Shown: positions 10,497 through 21,257 of the stretch, in pieces
Layout of the letters: each line of letters starts with the position of its first letter
Numbering within the stretch: position 1 is the first letter of the stretch
NCBI RefSeq assembly: GCF_008728515.1
Contig: NC_044984.1
Span: forward strand, 87,963,181-88,027,180
Source: Papio anubis
Lineage: Eukaryota > Chordata > Mammalia > Primates > Cercopithecidae
DNA: 64,000 nt
Reading direction: 5' to 3'
Position numbers and translations under genes: made by a program
Notes under the pieces: model-generated
What the model was told of the DNA's origin: nothing
Database searches by the model: none
Seen by the model: the letters and a program-made list of their open reading frames with translations, nothing else

Positions 10497-10985
10497 TAGG
10501 CAGAATAATGTCCCCAAACCCACCCCAAAGAGGCCTATATGCGAATCCCCAGAATCTGTGAATATGTTACATAGTAAAGGGGAATGGGAATTAAGGTTGC
10601 CAATCCGTCGACTGTAACATAGGGAGATTACTCTAGGTTTTCCAGGTAGGCGCAATGTAATCCCAAGGATCTTTAAGAGAAGAAGAAGGAAGTGGAAGAG
10701 GAACCACCAAAGAGAAGGCAGCATAAGAGGGATCTGGCCTGGCGTTGCTGGCTTTGAGGCTGGAGGAAGGGACTACCAGCCAAGGAAGAAAAGCTGAAAA
10801 ACGCAATGAGACAGATTCTCCCTAGGGCCTCCGGAAAGAACACAGCCCAGTTAACACTTTGATTTTAGCCCAGAGAGATCTATTTTGGACTTCTGATGGC
10901 CAGAATTATAAGATAATAAATTTGTGTTGTTTTAAGCCACTAAGTTTATCGTCATTTGTTGTGGCAACAATATAAAATAAATACA
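10497..10985 (+). mobile_element. MLT1-type MaLR LTR, sense
   Basis: Diagnostic blocks are in order: GTAGGCAGAATAATGTCCCC, GTGAATATGTTACAT, GGGGAATGGGAATTAAGG, TTGCTGGCTTTGAGGCTGG, ATTTTAGCCCAGAGAGA, ATAATAAATTTGTGTTGTTT and AAGCCACTAAGTTTAT. Nearly full length. Confidence 0.85.
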
Positions 10986-11274
10986 TTCCCCAACAGGAAA
11001 TTAGGGTGCTCTTACCAAAATGAGAAGGAAGATGCTGGGCAGGCCAACAAAAAGATCAGAACAGATGTGTACTGCAGATGAGATCATGGGAGCGCTTGTT
11101 CTACAGCTCCCTGGATGGATATTTCCCAGGGGAGACAGAATATACTTTCAAAGTATCAATAGTGGTATGGACCCATTCCACAAAGCAAAAGCTAAGCTCA
11201 TAGCACCTGTCAGCAAGCCCAGAAGACCTGGAGTTAGGAGTGTGGCCTCTGAAGGCACTCCACAGAGACTGGAA

Positions 11275-11400
11275 ACCTGGTTCCCTCATGCACCAGCTGC
11301 GTAACTCTGGGCAAGTTACTTAGACTGTCTATGCTTCAGTAAAATGAAGATGAGAAATATCTGATCGGATTTTTCATGGAGATCAATGACAATTAAACAC
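11275..11400 (+). mobile_element. MIR SINE fragment, sense
   Basis: GTAACTCTGGGCAAGTTACTTAG followed by a CTTCAGTAAAATGAAGATG-type block is the MIR core. Confidence 0.65.
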
Positions 11401-11545
11401 ATAAGGAATTAATAAAAAAAAAATCTGTGGATGCAAATCCCATGGATATGGAGGATCAACTATTAAAAAAAAGAATTAAGAATCACTTCTGGCATATGGT
11501 TAAGGCTCAATAAATGTTAATGGCTGCTAATATGACTCATACTAT

Positions 11546-11770
11546 AACCTAGCTCTGGAGTCAGACTACCTGGGTTCAAAGCCCAGCTCTGCCACTTAGA
11601 ACTTCTATGCTTGGGCGAGTTACTTAGCATCTGTGAGCCCCAGGTTTTTTCATGTGTAAAATGGGGATATTAAAGTACTTACCTCATAGAGTTGTGATGA
11701 GAATGAATACATTAATTTATGTAAAGTACTAGAACAACGCCTGATATACACGATACTTGTTATCTAGCGT
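11546..11770 (+). mobile_element. MIR SINE, sense
   Basis: GGAGTCAGACTACCTGGGTT, AGCTCTGCCACTTAG, TAAAATGGGGATATTAAAG and CTCATAGAGTTGTGATGAG give a near-complete MIR. Confidence 0.88.
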
Positions 11771-12870
11771 CATCATCGTTAGTACTAGTATGAGGTCACC
11801 ATCACTTTGGAGGACTAATAACTAAAGCACCACCACTGTGATGATGCAATGGCATCTTATGTGATCGTGAAGACCTTTTAGGTTGGGAAGAACCACGGTT
11901 CCCAAACTGTAGGGACCTCTGGGAGCAACCTTATCTATCTTCCTATCAGAAACTCAAACCATGGAAGCACCCCGGTGAGATGGCTATATAATATATGAAA
12001 AGAAAAGACAGTGGAAAAATTCGTCAGCAGAAACACACTGTAAGACTCCTGAAAGGGATGTAGAGAGAACCCACTTACGCCTCCTATTTCTCTGCTCTGC
12101 AATTCTACAGGGTTGCATTTGCCTGATGCTTTTGATTTAGTGTTTTTACACTATGTGAGAACATTAGGTTAAGGAAGCTTGCCATTTCCCTTTTCAGAGC
12201 AGTCCTTTCAACAATACCAAGAATTCGCACTTTGGTAGATAATGACAAGAAATACGACAGCCGACAGCCCGTTAGTAAACAAGCAAATCAGCTAATGGCA
12301 AAGGCTGATTTAATCAAAACATTCTGGTTCTCCCTCATCTGAACCCACACAAGGAATGAACCAATCCAATTGGAAAAAAATATTTGTTTTATCTTTGCCA
12401 CATTTATTTACTCTTAAGGACTGTTTAACTTGATGGGGCAGAGAAGTTGGAAAGAACAAAAATACTCAAGGCAGTGAACAGCCTCCCAGGTCTCTGGCAG
12501 CAGGCAGGAATGCCAGTGGCCTGGAGGTATTTCCACAGGGGCCTGTTTGTGAGCAGTTTCTGAAGTTCTTTGCCCTCATCTTGAGGGGTGGAGAAATGAC
12601 CTGCTTATGTGGCAGGTTTGCAGGGCAGGGGGTGCAGAATAAGAACCAGAGAAAACAAGTCAGAAATGTAACCCTTGCTCTGTAAATGATTCCAAAATAT
12701 GAAACACTTATTCCAAAAACTTTACTGAGCATTCTATATGTGCAAGACACTGAGACAGGTGTTACAAGAAGGCAACGCTAAAGTAGACATAGATTTGAGC
12801 TCAAGAATTTCTTCATCAAATAGGGCATGAGAAAGACACACAGATACCTATGGGATGTAGAAAGCTCCAG
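11771..12870. other. Unassigned intergenic DNA
   Basis: No gene or confident repeat is seen. A 94-codon antisense frame at 12466-12750 has no recognisable domain. Confidence 0.5.
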
Positions 12871-12876
12871 GTATGT

Positions 12877-12882
12877 TTTGTT

Positions 12883-12921
<39 letters not shown>

Positions 12922-13205
12922 TTGAGACAGAGTCTTCCTTCATTGCCCAGGCTGGGGTACAGTGGTGTGATCTTGGCTCACTGCAACCTCCACCTCCTGG
13001 GTTCAACTGATTCTCCTGTCTCAGCCTCCTGAGTAGCTGGGAGTACAGGCGTGTGCCATCATGCCCAGCTAATTTTTGCATTTTCAGTAGAGATGGGTTT
13101 TTGCCATGTTGGCCAGGCTGGTCTCAAACTCCTGACCTCAAGTGATCCACTCACCTCAGCCTCCCAAAGTGTTGGGATTATAGGCATGAGCCACTATGCC
13201 CAGCC
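12877..13205 (-). mobile_element. Alu SINE, antisense, with (TTTA)n tail microsatellite
   Basis: A run of about ten TTTA units (12881-12922) is the expanded A tail of a reverse-complement Alu ending ATGCCCAGCC. The flanks CTCCAGGTATGTT and CTCTAGGTGTGTT look like a slightly decayed target duplication. Confidence 0.94.
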
Positions 13206-13284
13206 TCTAGGTGTGTTAAATTGGAAGCCCTAGAAAAAGGGCTGGAGATGGGGTTTGTGTACAGGTGCTTACTGTTGTAAATTG

Positions 13285-13581
13285 TTTTTATTTTTTTTAG
13301 AGACAGGGTCTCCCTTTGTTGCCCAAGATGGGTGCAGTGGCATGATCTTAGCTCACAGCAGCCTCGACCTCCTGGGCTCAAGCCATCTTCCTGCCACAGC
13401 CTCCTGAATAGCTGAGACTAGAGGCATGCAGCACCACACCTGGGTAATTTATTATTTTTTTTGTAGAGATGGGGCCTCACTATGTTGTCCAGGCTGGTCT
13501 TGAACTCCTGGGCTCAAACCATCCTCCTACCTTGGCCTCCCAAAGTGCTAGGATTATAGGCATATGCCAGGGTGTCTGGCT
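13285..13581 (-). mobile_element. Old Alu SINE, antisense
   Basis: The reverse-complement Alu has many changes (AGAGACAGGGTCTCCCTTTG, GCCAGGGTGTCTGGC), typical of the oldest subfamily. It lies only 80 bp from the preceding Alu in the same orientation. Confidence 0.9.
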
Positions 13582-13729
13582 TTATAGGTGCTATCTTGAA
13601 GAAGAGCTCTTGAGTGAAACCTTTAAGGATGCAAGTGAAGCAGAATAGGGCAGGGGAGAAGCTGGGTAAAGAGGTGACCATAGCCCCAGCCTGAAGCCAT
13701 TCTTAGATCTGGAGGGTGATTGGTACCTG

Positions 13730-14360
13730 TGGTATAATACAAAATATATATTAATCTTGGTCTGTGGTTCCCAGCATAGAGCTCCTAACCCCCTTGGAAA
13801 TTATTCTTTTGCAAATGAGATGATTTTTGCTGGGAGAGGGGGCCTAGGTAGCTTTAGGATGGGGCCTGGACACAGGAAAAACCAACCATGTACCGAGAAG
13901 GTTAGAACTTCCAGCCTTGCTCTCCCACCTCTGAGAGCTGGAGAGAGGCTAGAGATGGAGTTCAATCACCAATGGCCAATGATTTAATCAATCGTGTGTA
14001 CTTACTGAAACTGCCATAAAAAAATTCCTACACAATGGGGCTTGGAGAGCTTCTGAGTTGGTGAACATATCCAGGAGAGTGGCTCATCCCACCTCCCCAG
14101 GGACAGAGGCTCCTGCATTCAGACCCTTCCTCAATACCCCTCCATCTGGCTGCTCGTGTGTGTCCATCATAATAAAGTGTAATAGTAGGTATGGCATTTT
14201 CCTGAGTTCTGTGAGGATTCTAGTGAATTATCAAAGCTGGGTGGGGAAAGTCACAGAACCCCTGAATTCATAGTCCACTGGGCAGAAGTGTGGGTCACCT
14301 GGGGACCCCATTTGTGGCTTGTGTCTGAAGTCTTGTGGAGCTGAGCCCTTTAACCTGTGG
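13730..14360 (+). mobile_element. Probable retroviral LTR, sense, family not assigned
   Basis: The block structure is LTR-like: AACTGCCATAAAAAAATTCC, a CATAATAAAGTG polyadenylation-type site (about 14168-14180), then TTTTCCTGAGTTCTGTGAGG and GAGCTGAGCCCTTTAACCTG. I recognise the arrangement as a human ERV-type LTR but cannot name the family. Confidence 0.5.
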
Positions 14361-14404
14361 GAGCTGGGTTTCATAAAGGGAATCTGGGCACAACACAACA
14401 GCGT

Positions 14405-14860
14405 TTACTAAAAGGTAATGCTACTGAAACACCAGAGATCCAGTCTAGGTCCTGCTGCTTGTTACACAGAATGCCAATCACTGAGACAATAAGTATTGCC
14501 GGGGAAGAAGGCTTTAATGGGGTGTTGCAACCAAGGAGAATAGGAGATAAAGTCTCAAGTGTGTTTGACAGACTAAAATTGAGGGTTTTATATAGCAGGA
14601 AATGTGGGAAAACAGGAATTAAGGAGGAGTATGGAAGTAATCATGACGGATGAGGGGTCTGGCGTCTCCATCTGGATACAGTGATCTGATGAGTTTTAGG
14701 TTTTTGTTTTTGCCTGAGTGTCTGTTTTTCGAGGAAGGAATTCAGATGAGATAAATGTAAGTTTTAAATTTTAAAAACAGGAAGGGTTTTTATGTTTCTT
14801 TTAAAAACTGTAATAACATTTCTATGGGACAATTGGGCTGGTTTTAATCCCCTTTTTCTA
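14405..14860 (-). mobile_element. Probable ERV1-type LTR, antisense
   Basis: On the minus strand the end near 14405 reads like a MER4/MER41-class LTR 3' end: a CATTAAAGCCTTCTTCC polyadenylation block followed by GTCTCAGTGATTGGCATTC, CAAGCAGCAGGACC and GGTGTTTCAGTAGCA. It lies downstream, in minus-strand order, of the pol-like segment at 15565-16077, as a 3' LTR should. The inner boundary is vague. Confidence 0.55.
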
Positions 14861-15117
14861 TTCATTAATTTTTCAATCATGGGGAATATGGTTGTCTACC
14901 TTTTTGGCTACTTAATGCTAAGGGGTGCATTGTGGGATAATGATGGGCAATGAAAACATCACCCCTGAATCTGAAGGGCTCAGGAGCACCTGATCGGCAT
15001 CCTGCTTGTTGGAGCACCATGATTTAAAAAAAAAAAAAAATGCCCAAGTATTAAAGTGAATCCCTTAACGAATCCAAGAGAACAATCCTAAGCCTATTAA
15101 AAAGTATTTCTGATTCA

Positions 15118-15412
15118 TAGCTGGGTGCAGTGGCTCACGCCTGTAATCCTAGCACTCTGGGAGGCCGAGGCAGATGTGGCTCACTTGAGGTCAGGAGTTC
15201 AAGACCAGCCTGAGCAAAGTGATGAAACCCTGTCTCTACTAAAAATACAAAAATTAGCTGGGCGTGATGGTGCACGCCTGTAGTCCTAGCCACTTGGGAG
15301 GCTGAAGAATGAGAATTGCTTGAACTTGAGAAGTGAAGGTTGCAGTGAGCTGAGATTGCACCACTGTACTCCAGCCTGGGTGACAGAGTGAGACTCTGTC
15401 TCAAAAAAAAAT
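15118..15412 (+). mobile_element. Alu SINE, sense, inside the ERV remnant
   Basis: A full dimeric Alu beginning GCTGGGTGCAGTGGCTCACG with an A tail at about 15402-15412. Confidence 0.95.
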
Positions 15413-15564
15413 TACTAAAAATTGTTTTTGGTTCATTATATCCTGCATGCAAGAAGGGTTTTGGGGAGAATAATGCCAACCTGAAAAGCACATGTTCCAT
15501 TTATGATTTCTGATTTAGGGTCTTTGGCTGGGCATTGAATATTAACTTAAGGCCATCTTAGGGT

Positions 15565-16077
15565 TCACAAGAGCATGCCTGTTTTTTTCTGGAGGGATGC
15601 CAGAGGGACAGGTTTTATCTGAGTGTGGTGAATCCGTGGCTTAACACTGGCTAACTTGGCGGATGAGTGGGTAATCAGCAGCATCTCAAAAGGACTGATC
15701 CATGGTGGTTGCAGCTGGTTTGCAGCCTGCTGGGATTTCCAGGTCTTCAGCATGACTTGGTTTCTCAACTTCAAAGAGAAAAGAGGCACATCTGTAGGAC
15801 GCTGGAGCCTGTTGGAAGCAAGCTCAGAAAGACTAGTTAATATATTTTTAAAACACCAGGTTAATATTCCCGTCATTATAAAGCCAGTTCCCAATGGCTT
15901 GCATATGAAGCATATTATTGGTTGCTTCCTCTGGGGTGTTCCACTTGGCATTGATAAGTGGAGTCGGGCAGCCCGCTTCTCAGGGTAAATAGATCTTACA
16001 GTGGCTTTTATCCAGTTTACCAGGCTGGTCATTCTCTCAGGAATAGCTTCCAGTGTGTCTGAATTATATATACCCAT
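15565..16077 (-). pseudogene. Gammaretrovirus-like (ERV1) pol remnant, integrase C-terminal region
   Basis: A 170-codon minus-strand frame has its last third arranged like the C-terminal domain of gammaretroviral integrases: a QVMLKTWKS stretch, then QLQPPWISPFEMLL, and finally an IHHTQIKP motif ahead of the stop. In intact proviruses this domain ends pol, shortly before env. The upstream part of the frame is not recognisable as integrase, and the catalytic core is not present, so it is internally deleted or frameshifted. With the antisense LTR at 14405-14860 it forms a decayed provirus fragment on the minus strand. There is no functional potential. Confidence 0.6.
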
Positions 16078-16227
16078 CTATGATTGTTCAACAGTGAGCT
16101 GTGGGTCTTGCTTATGGTCACTCAGCAAACACTAGGATTTCAGTTGTGGTTTGTCGGACCCCCAAGCTGCCGCTCTCCATGGCCACAGGGTCTGGCCACC
16201 TTCAGGTTTTCTCCCTAGCTTCCCTGT

Positions 16228-16335
16228 CACTCAGTGGTTCTCAAACTCTAGTATGCAGCAGAATCACTGGACTGCTTCTTCAAGTAGATTTCTGGGCCCC
16301 AGCATGACAGCTTTGATTCAGTTCGTCTGTGCCAG
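16228..16335 (+). mobile_element. MER5-like Charlie element, left piece
   Basis: CTCAGTGGTTCTCAAACTCT, GCAGCAGAATCACTGG, TTTCTGGGCCCCAGC and TTTGATTCAGTTCG match the left half of a MER5-like element. A matching right half may lie at 17285-17338. Confidence 0.6.
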
Positions 16336-16391
16336 CCAGAGCTATGGCCGGCTACATTATTTGCAAAGCCTCGTGCAAAAGGAAAATGCAG

Positions 16392-16682
16392 GCCGGGCGG
16401 GATGGCTCATGCCTGTAAACCCAGCACTTTGGGAGGCCAAGGCAGGTGGATCACCTGAGGTGAAGAGTTCGAGACCAGCCTGGCCAACCTGGTGAAACTC
16501 CATCTCTACTAAAAATACAAAAATTAGCTGAGTGTGGTGGTGCACACCTGTAATCCTAGCTACTCGGGAGGCTAGGGCAGGAGAATCACTTTCGCCCAAG
16601 GGGTGGAGGTTGCAGTGAGCTGAGATCATGCCACTGCACTCCAGCCTGGGCAACAGAGCAAGGCTTCATCTCAGGAAAAAAG
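16392..16682 (+). mobile_element. Alu SINE, sense
   Basis: GGCCGGGCGGGATGGCTCATG start, full dimer, and A-rich end around 16674-16690. Confidence 0.95.
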
Positions 16683-17284
16683 AAAAAGAATATGTAGAGG
16701 TCTCATCCTAGGGTGGGGAAGTCAATTTCCCCTTCCCACTGGCTCAGTGCCCTAGTCCATAGCAGACAGGCCACCATGCCCACCAATGCTAATTGCAGCC
16801 TCACACCAGGACATGCTTAGTACCTGGATCAGGGATGGGAAGAAGCCCCTGATAAGTAGCCCACGGATTGAACTGGTGCTGCCACCCTAGAGTGGGGACA
16901 GCTGCTGCCTGGCCCTGGCCTGAGCACCACGCAGTGTGCATGCAACCCCGATCCTCTCCGTGTTTGTGCCCAGGCCCCCGCCAGGGACAGAGGGCAATGG
17001 CAAACACAAGCCTCCTCTCATCAACACAAGCCAGCTGCCACCTCGAGTGGAGGGTGGCAGTGGTCATTGGGCAGGGTGGGAAGACTAAGTGGGGTGTGGA
17101 GGATGGGGTGCAGGTACTGAGAACCCAGGGTGGAAAGGGGAGGCAAGCTGTGAGCCAAGTCTCCAAATCCCCATGCTTGCTCCATTGTCCAATTGGACTT
17201 AGTAAACACAAATTCGAAGGTAAAATCAAACTTCAGCTTTGACGTTCTGTGTGGCGACACTAGTTGCACACCCATGAATTCAAC
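16683..17284. other. Unassigned intergenic DNA between two MER5-like pieces
   Basis: Moderately GC-rich. Overlapping open frames occur on both strands (124 codons plus, 142 codons minus, about 16801-17242). They are mutually antisense and show no domain, so they are probably chance. Confidence 0.5.
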
Positions 17285-17338
17285 TCTGGCCAGAGAATAT
17301 TTACATTTCTAGCAAGTTCCCAGGTGACCCTGAGAAGC
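17285..17338 (+). mobile_element. MER5-like Charlie element, possible right piece
   Basis: TTTACATTTCTAGCAAGTTC and CCAGGTGACCCTGAGAAGC match the right half of MER5-like elements and would complete the piece at 16228-16335 if a roughly 950-bp stretch was inserted. Confidence 0.45.
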
Positions 17339-17344
17339 AGTTGA

Positions 17345-17705
17345 TCTTTCCTTTCTTTCTTCTTTCTTTCTTTTCTTTTCTTTTTTTTTCTTTTTTCTTT
17401 TCTTTTTTTTTTTTTTGCTTTGAGACGGAGTTTTGCTCTTGTTGCCCAGGCTGGAGTGCAATGGCACAATCTCAGCTCACCGCAACCTCCGCCTCCTGGG
17501 TTCAAGCGATTCTCCTGCCTTAGCCTCCTGAGTAGCTGGGATTACAGGTGCCCGCCACCACACCCGGCTAATTTTTGTATTTTTAGTAGAGACGGGGTTT
17601 CACTATGTTGACCAGGCTGGTCTTGAACTCCTGACCTCAGGTGATCCACCCACTTTGGCCTTCCAAAGTGCTGGGATTACAGGCATGAGTCATAGCGACC
17701 AGCCA
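17345..17705 (-). mobile_element. Alu SINE, antisense, with long CTTT-rich tail
   Basis: The pyrimidine tract 17345-17418 is the expanded tail. The reverse-complement Alu follows (GAGACGGAGTTTTGCTCTTG) and ends near 17703. TCCTTTCTTT occurs on both sides as the likely duplication. Confidence 0.94.
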
Positions 17706-17754
17706 GTCCTTTCTTTTAAAAAGGCGCAAAGCATTGCTCCACAGTGTGACTTTC

Positions 17755-17920
17755 CTCTTTTCCTCGGTAAAATGGTGATGCTATTTCCTGCATTTCCTGC
17801 CTCATATGCTTTGGTGAGAGGACAAAGAGAAGGATGCCTGAAAGTGCCCGGCACAGTGGTTGGAACAAAGCACATACTCGGGAAATGTTAGCAGTGGCAC
17901 TAATAGTAATAGTCATAATT
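17755..17920 (+). mobile_element. MIR SINE fragment, sense
   Basis: TCCTCGGTAAAATGGTGATG, then CCCGGCACAGTGGTTGGAAC and ACATACTCGGGAAATGTTAG correspond to the 3' half of MIR. Confidence 0.7.
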
Positions 17921-18640
17921 ATTATTGCTGCCACCACCTTCACTTTTGTTCAGGCTGTTGTGTCTGATGCCTTTTTCTAGTGCCCCCTATTTCCCCTCTG
18001 CTGTCTTCAGAAAAGAAACTAGAGAAGTACAGGGGCAGGGCAGGGCTAGGGAGGGACACCTCAGGTCAGAGCCAGTTATTGCCAAAAGCCAAATCATGAG
18101 GAGATATGTAAAGATGCTGAGGTTTGCCAGAACAAACTAAAAACTCAGATCCTCTGAAATTGGCCCTGGAGGGAGAAATCTGAGTGTGAGGAGAACGTAG
18201 GCAAACCATTTCACCCCACTGTTCCCTGGAGATTGTGTGTCCAGTCTGTAAAAGACACATAAATATCTCTAAGGGGTAGAAAGCTCCAGATGTTCTTCAG
18301 AGGAGGACAGAGCAAGTCCTGGAGATAAAGATCCAACTCCCACAGCCACCCCCTCCTGCCCCTTCAGGAGTGAGTGGGGAGGTATCACTTTCCTTTCAAT
18401 ATTTAGACCAGGTTATGACGTTCAGAGCACAAGAACCCTGCACAGAGGCTGGCTTCTCCCCGCAGGGCTTCACCACATTCAAGATTACGTGGTCTCGCTT
18501 GCTCTCCAGGGTTCACCCATCCCATCTCACACGGCAGACATCCACTGTTCTCAAACTCTGGGCCAGGGGACCAAGGCCAGAGAGAGAGAACAAGCCTGAG
18601 TGCCTCTGCAGTGGGTCTGGACTGTGGAATGTTCCAGGAT
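17921..18640. other. Unassigned intergenic DNA
   Basis: No gene is seen. Frames of 71 and 64 codons at 17925-18260 and 106 codons at 18370-18690 have no recognisable domain. Confidence 0.5.
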
Positions 18641-18641
18641 G

Positions 18642-18775
18642 CTTAAAAAATACTGATGCCTGGGTCCCACCCCCAGGAATTCTGATTTAATTAATTTAGG
18701 GTGCATTCTATGTATCAGTATTTTGAAAACTCAGCAGGGGTTACTACTGTGCACTTGAGGCTGGGAGCCACTGCT
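18642..18775 (+). mobile_element. MER5/MER20-like Charlie fragment
   Basis: ATACTGATGCCTGGGTCCCA, ATTCTGATTTAATTAATTTA and GTATCAGTATTTTGAAAAC, ending in GGCTGGGAGCCACTGCT, resemble the 3' half of a Charlie-derived element. Confidence 0.55.
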
Positions 18776-19214
18776 GTCCCGCCCACTCTGTTCTGGGATA
18801 TTCTCTGAGGATCCTTCTCTGAATGGCTGACAGGCAGGGTGAACAACCGCCTCAGAGGCACCTCCATTAATCAGATGCATGAACTTGCCTTAGTAGCTAT
18901 CCAGGAAGGTCTTCAGGAACCCCACTGCATGACTGCAAGAGAGAACCAGCCACTGCAGGCGAGGGGAGGACGGCCTGTGCACGTGGAATCATTTTGGGAA
19001 GAAGGAGGATCACCGGGTCAGCACAGGGTCGATTGTAGGCCTGTGTCTAGGGCATGTTCCCTGGAAATACAAAAGCTTCTTGGAGCTGTACTGAGAGCAG
19101 CTTTCGACCATGCTAAATTCCTATTAGCATTTTTTAAATGAACTAATTTGCTATTAATGTGTATTCTTTGGTGAAACTGTCTGTTCAAATATTTTGATCT
19201 TTTAGTTTAATTTT

Positions 19215-19508
19215 TTTTTTTTGAGATGGAGTCTCACTCTGTCACCCAGGTTGGAGTGCAGTGGCGCAATCTTGGCTCACTGCAACCTCCATCTCCCAGG
19301 TTCAAGTGATTCTCCTGCCTCAGCCTCCCGAGTAGCTGGGATTACAGGCGCCCGCCACCACGCCTGGCTAATTTTGCAATTTTTAGTAGAGACGGACAGG
19401 GTTTCACCATGTTAGCCAGGCTAGTCTCGAACTCCTGACCTCAGGTGATCTGCCCCCCTCAGCTTCCCAGAGTGCTGGGATTACAGGTGTGAGCCACTGT
19501 GTCCAACT
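19215..19508 (-). mobile_element. Alu SINE, antisense
   Basis: T tract and reverse-complement Alu. The target duplication is AGTTTAATTTT (19204-19214) and AGTTCAATTTT (19509-19519). Confidence 0.95.
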
Positions 19509-19536
19509 AGTTCAATTTTTGGAAAATATTTTTTAT

Positions 19537-19819
19537 TGGTTGGGTGTGGTGGCTCACACCTGTAATCCCAGCACTTTGGGAGGCCAAGGTGGGTGGATCT
19601 GAGGTCAGGAGTTCGAGACTAGCCTGGCCAACATGGTGAAACCCCACCTCTACTAAAAATGCTAAAATTAGCCAGGCATGGTGGCGGGCGCCTGTAATCC
19701 CAGCTACTCGGGAGACTGAGGCAGGAGAATCACTTGAACCTGGGAAGGTGGAGGTTGCAGTTAGCCAAGATTACGCCACTGCACTCCAGCCTGGGTGACA
19801 GAGCGAGACCCCGTCTCAA

Positions 19820-19838
<19 letters not shown>
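19537..19838 (+). mobile_element. Alu SINE, sense
   Basis: GGTTGGGTGTGGTGGCTCAC start, full dimer, and a roughly 20-base A tail that has grown into the adjacent microsatellite. Confidence 0.95.
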
Positions 19839-19885
<47 letters not shown>

Positions 19886-19890
19886 TAGAT
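19838..19890. repeat. (TA)n(GATA)n microsatellite
   Basis: About seven TA units followed by about nine ATAG/GATA units, seeded in the preceding Alu tail. Confidence 0.95.
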
Positions 19891-19940
19891 ATAAAATATA
19901 AATAAAATGAAGTGCTGTAAAAGTTTTTAAAATTAAAAAA

Positions 19941-20080
19941 ACTTTTTTTTTTTTTTTTTTTGTAGAGTTGGAGTCTCACCATATTGACCAGGCTGTCCTC
20001 AAACTCCTGGGTTCAAGCAATTCTCCCACCTTGACCTCCCAAAGTGCTAGGATTGCAGGTGTGAGCCACCATGTCCAGAC
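19941..20080 (-). mobile_element. Monomeric/partial Alu, antisense
   Basis: An oligo-T tract, TAGAGTTGGAGTCTCACCAT, and the left-arm end GTGAGCCACCATGTCCAGA. Only about 120 bp of Alu is present. Confidence 0.85.
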
Positions 20081-20279
20081 CAAAAGTTCTTTATATGTTC
20101 TGGATACAAACTGTCAGATATAGAAGCCTTCTTCTGGCTCCAAGCAGCAGTGCTAGAGAGTGTTCATCAAAGCCTGGTATAGGTGCCTTGTGTTTATGAG
20201 CATTTGGCCCGGTCTGCCCTCTCTTCTGTGCCAGGCAGCACTGCCAGCTCAGGTACAACCTGCTCACGTCAGATCAAGT

Positions 20280-20345
20280 CCACAAACATTTACTGAACAT
20301 CTATTCCCTGACAGGATCATGCTAGGAACCACGGAGAATGAAATA
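20280..20345 (-). mobile_element. L2 fragment, antisense
   Basis: ACATTTACTGAACATCTATT and ATGCTAGGAACCACGGAGAA match the reverse complement of the L2 3' end. Confidence 0.5.
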
Positions 20346-20382
20346 AATAGCTGTTGTTTATTAATATTCTTTGTAGAATGTT

Positions 20383-20577
20383 GACCTCGAGCAAGTTACT
20401 TGCTTCTCGATATTTCAGTTTCCTGATCTGTAAAATGTGACTGTGAAAGGACCCACCCTGAAGGGTTGTAGTAAAGTCAAAGTGAGTTAATACATCAAAA
20501 TACTCAGTAGGATGTCTGGCATATATTACGTACCTAATAAATATTAGCCAATATTGTCATTATTTTAAAAATTCTTA
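20383..20577 (+). mobile_element. MIR SINE, sense
   Basis: GAGCAAGTTACTTGC, CAGTTTCCTGATCTGTAAAA, GTTAATACATCAAAATACTC and CCTAATAAATATTAGCC cover the MIR core and 3' end. Confidence 0.85.
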
Positions 20578-20615
20578 TTATTTGTTATAGCCTGGATGTT
20601 TGTGTCCCCACCAAA

Positions 20616-20656
20616 TTTGTGTGTGTGTGTGTGTATATATATATGTATATACGCAC
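20616..20656. repeat. (TG)n(TA)n microsatellite
   Basis: About nine TG units followed by TA units and a short ACGCACAC end, at the tail of the antisense Alu. Confidence 0.93.
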
Positions 20657-20659
20657 ACA

Positions 20660-20949
20660 TTTTGAGACACAGTTTCACTCTGTTCCCCAGTCTGGAGTTC
20701 AGTGGCACAATCTCAGCCCACTCCAACTTCTGCCTCCTGGGTTCAGGTGATTCTCATGCCTCAGCCTCCTGAGTAGCTGGGATTACAGGCGAGTGCCACC
20801 ACGCCTGGCTAATTTTTTGTGTGTTATTAGTAAAGACGGAGTTTCAATATGTTGGCCAGGCTGGTCTCGAACTCCCGACCTCAATTGATCTGCCCGCCTC
20901 TGCCTCCCGAAGTGCTGGGATTACAGGTGTGAGCCACTGCACCCGGCCT
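20660..20949 (-). mobile_element. Alu SINE, antisense
   Basis: TGAGACACAGTTTCACTCTG to GAGCCACTGCACCCGGCC. Inserted in the MLT1 LTR. Confidence 0.94.
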
Positions 20950-21257
20950 CCAGTGCACTATGATTAAGAGGTGGAACCTTTTGGAGCTTATTAGGTCATG
21001 AGGCAGAGCCCTCATCTGTGGGATTAGTGCTCTTAGGAAAGAGGCCTGAGGGAGCTTGTTCATCCCCACTGCCATATGAGTAGGCAGCCAGAAGACACTA
21101 TCTTTGAAGCGGAGTGCAGCCCTCACCAGCCAATGACTCTGCTGGCACTTTGATCTTGGACTTCCCAGCCTCCAGAACCATGAGGAATACATTTCTGTTG
21201 TTTATAAATTGCCCAGTCTAAGGTATTTTGTTATAGCAGCCTGAATGGACTAAGACA

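Larger units (their letters stand above)
19118..20130 (-). mobile_element. Old L1 fragment, antisense, broken up by three Alu-type insertions
   Basis: The unique pieces 19118-19203, 19509-19536 and 20085-20130 read continuously as antisense L1 (GTCTGTTCAAATATTTTGATC, then GTTCTTTATATGTTCTGGAT). The same stretch of L1 occurs again at 23785-23945, supporting the reconstruction. Confidence 0.7.
20583..21257 (+). mobile_element. MLT1-type MaLR LTR, sense, split by an Alu
   Basis: TGTTATAGCCTGGATGTTTG start. After the Alu it resumes with AGGTCATGAGGCAGAGCCCT, GGGATTAGTGCTCTTAGG, AGCCTCCAGAACCATGAGG and ends GAATGGACTAAGACA. The flanks TTATT (20578-20582) and TTATG (21258-21262) fit a 5-bp duplication with one mismatch. 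Confidence 0.88.

Noticed and set aside
16801..17242. Overlapping 124- and 142-codon open frames on opposite strands
   Set aside because: Moderately GC-rich DNA gives such frames by chance; no domain, no splice context and no codon bias was seen.
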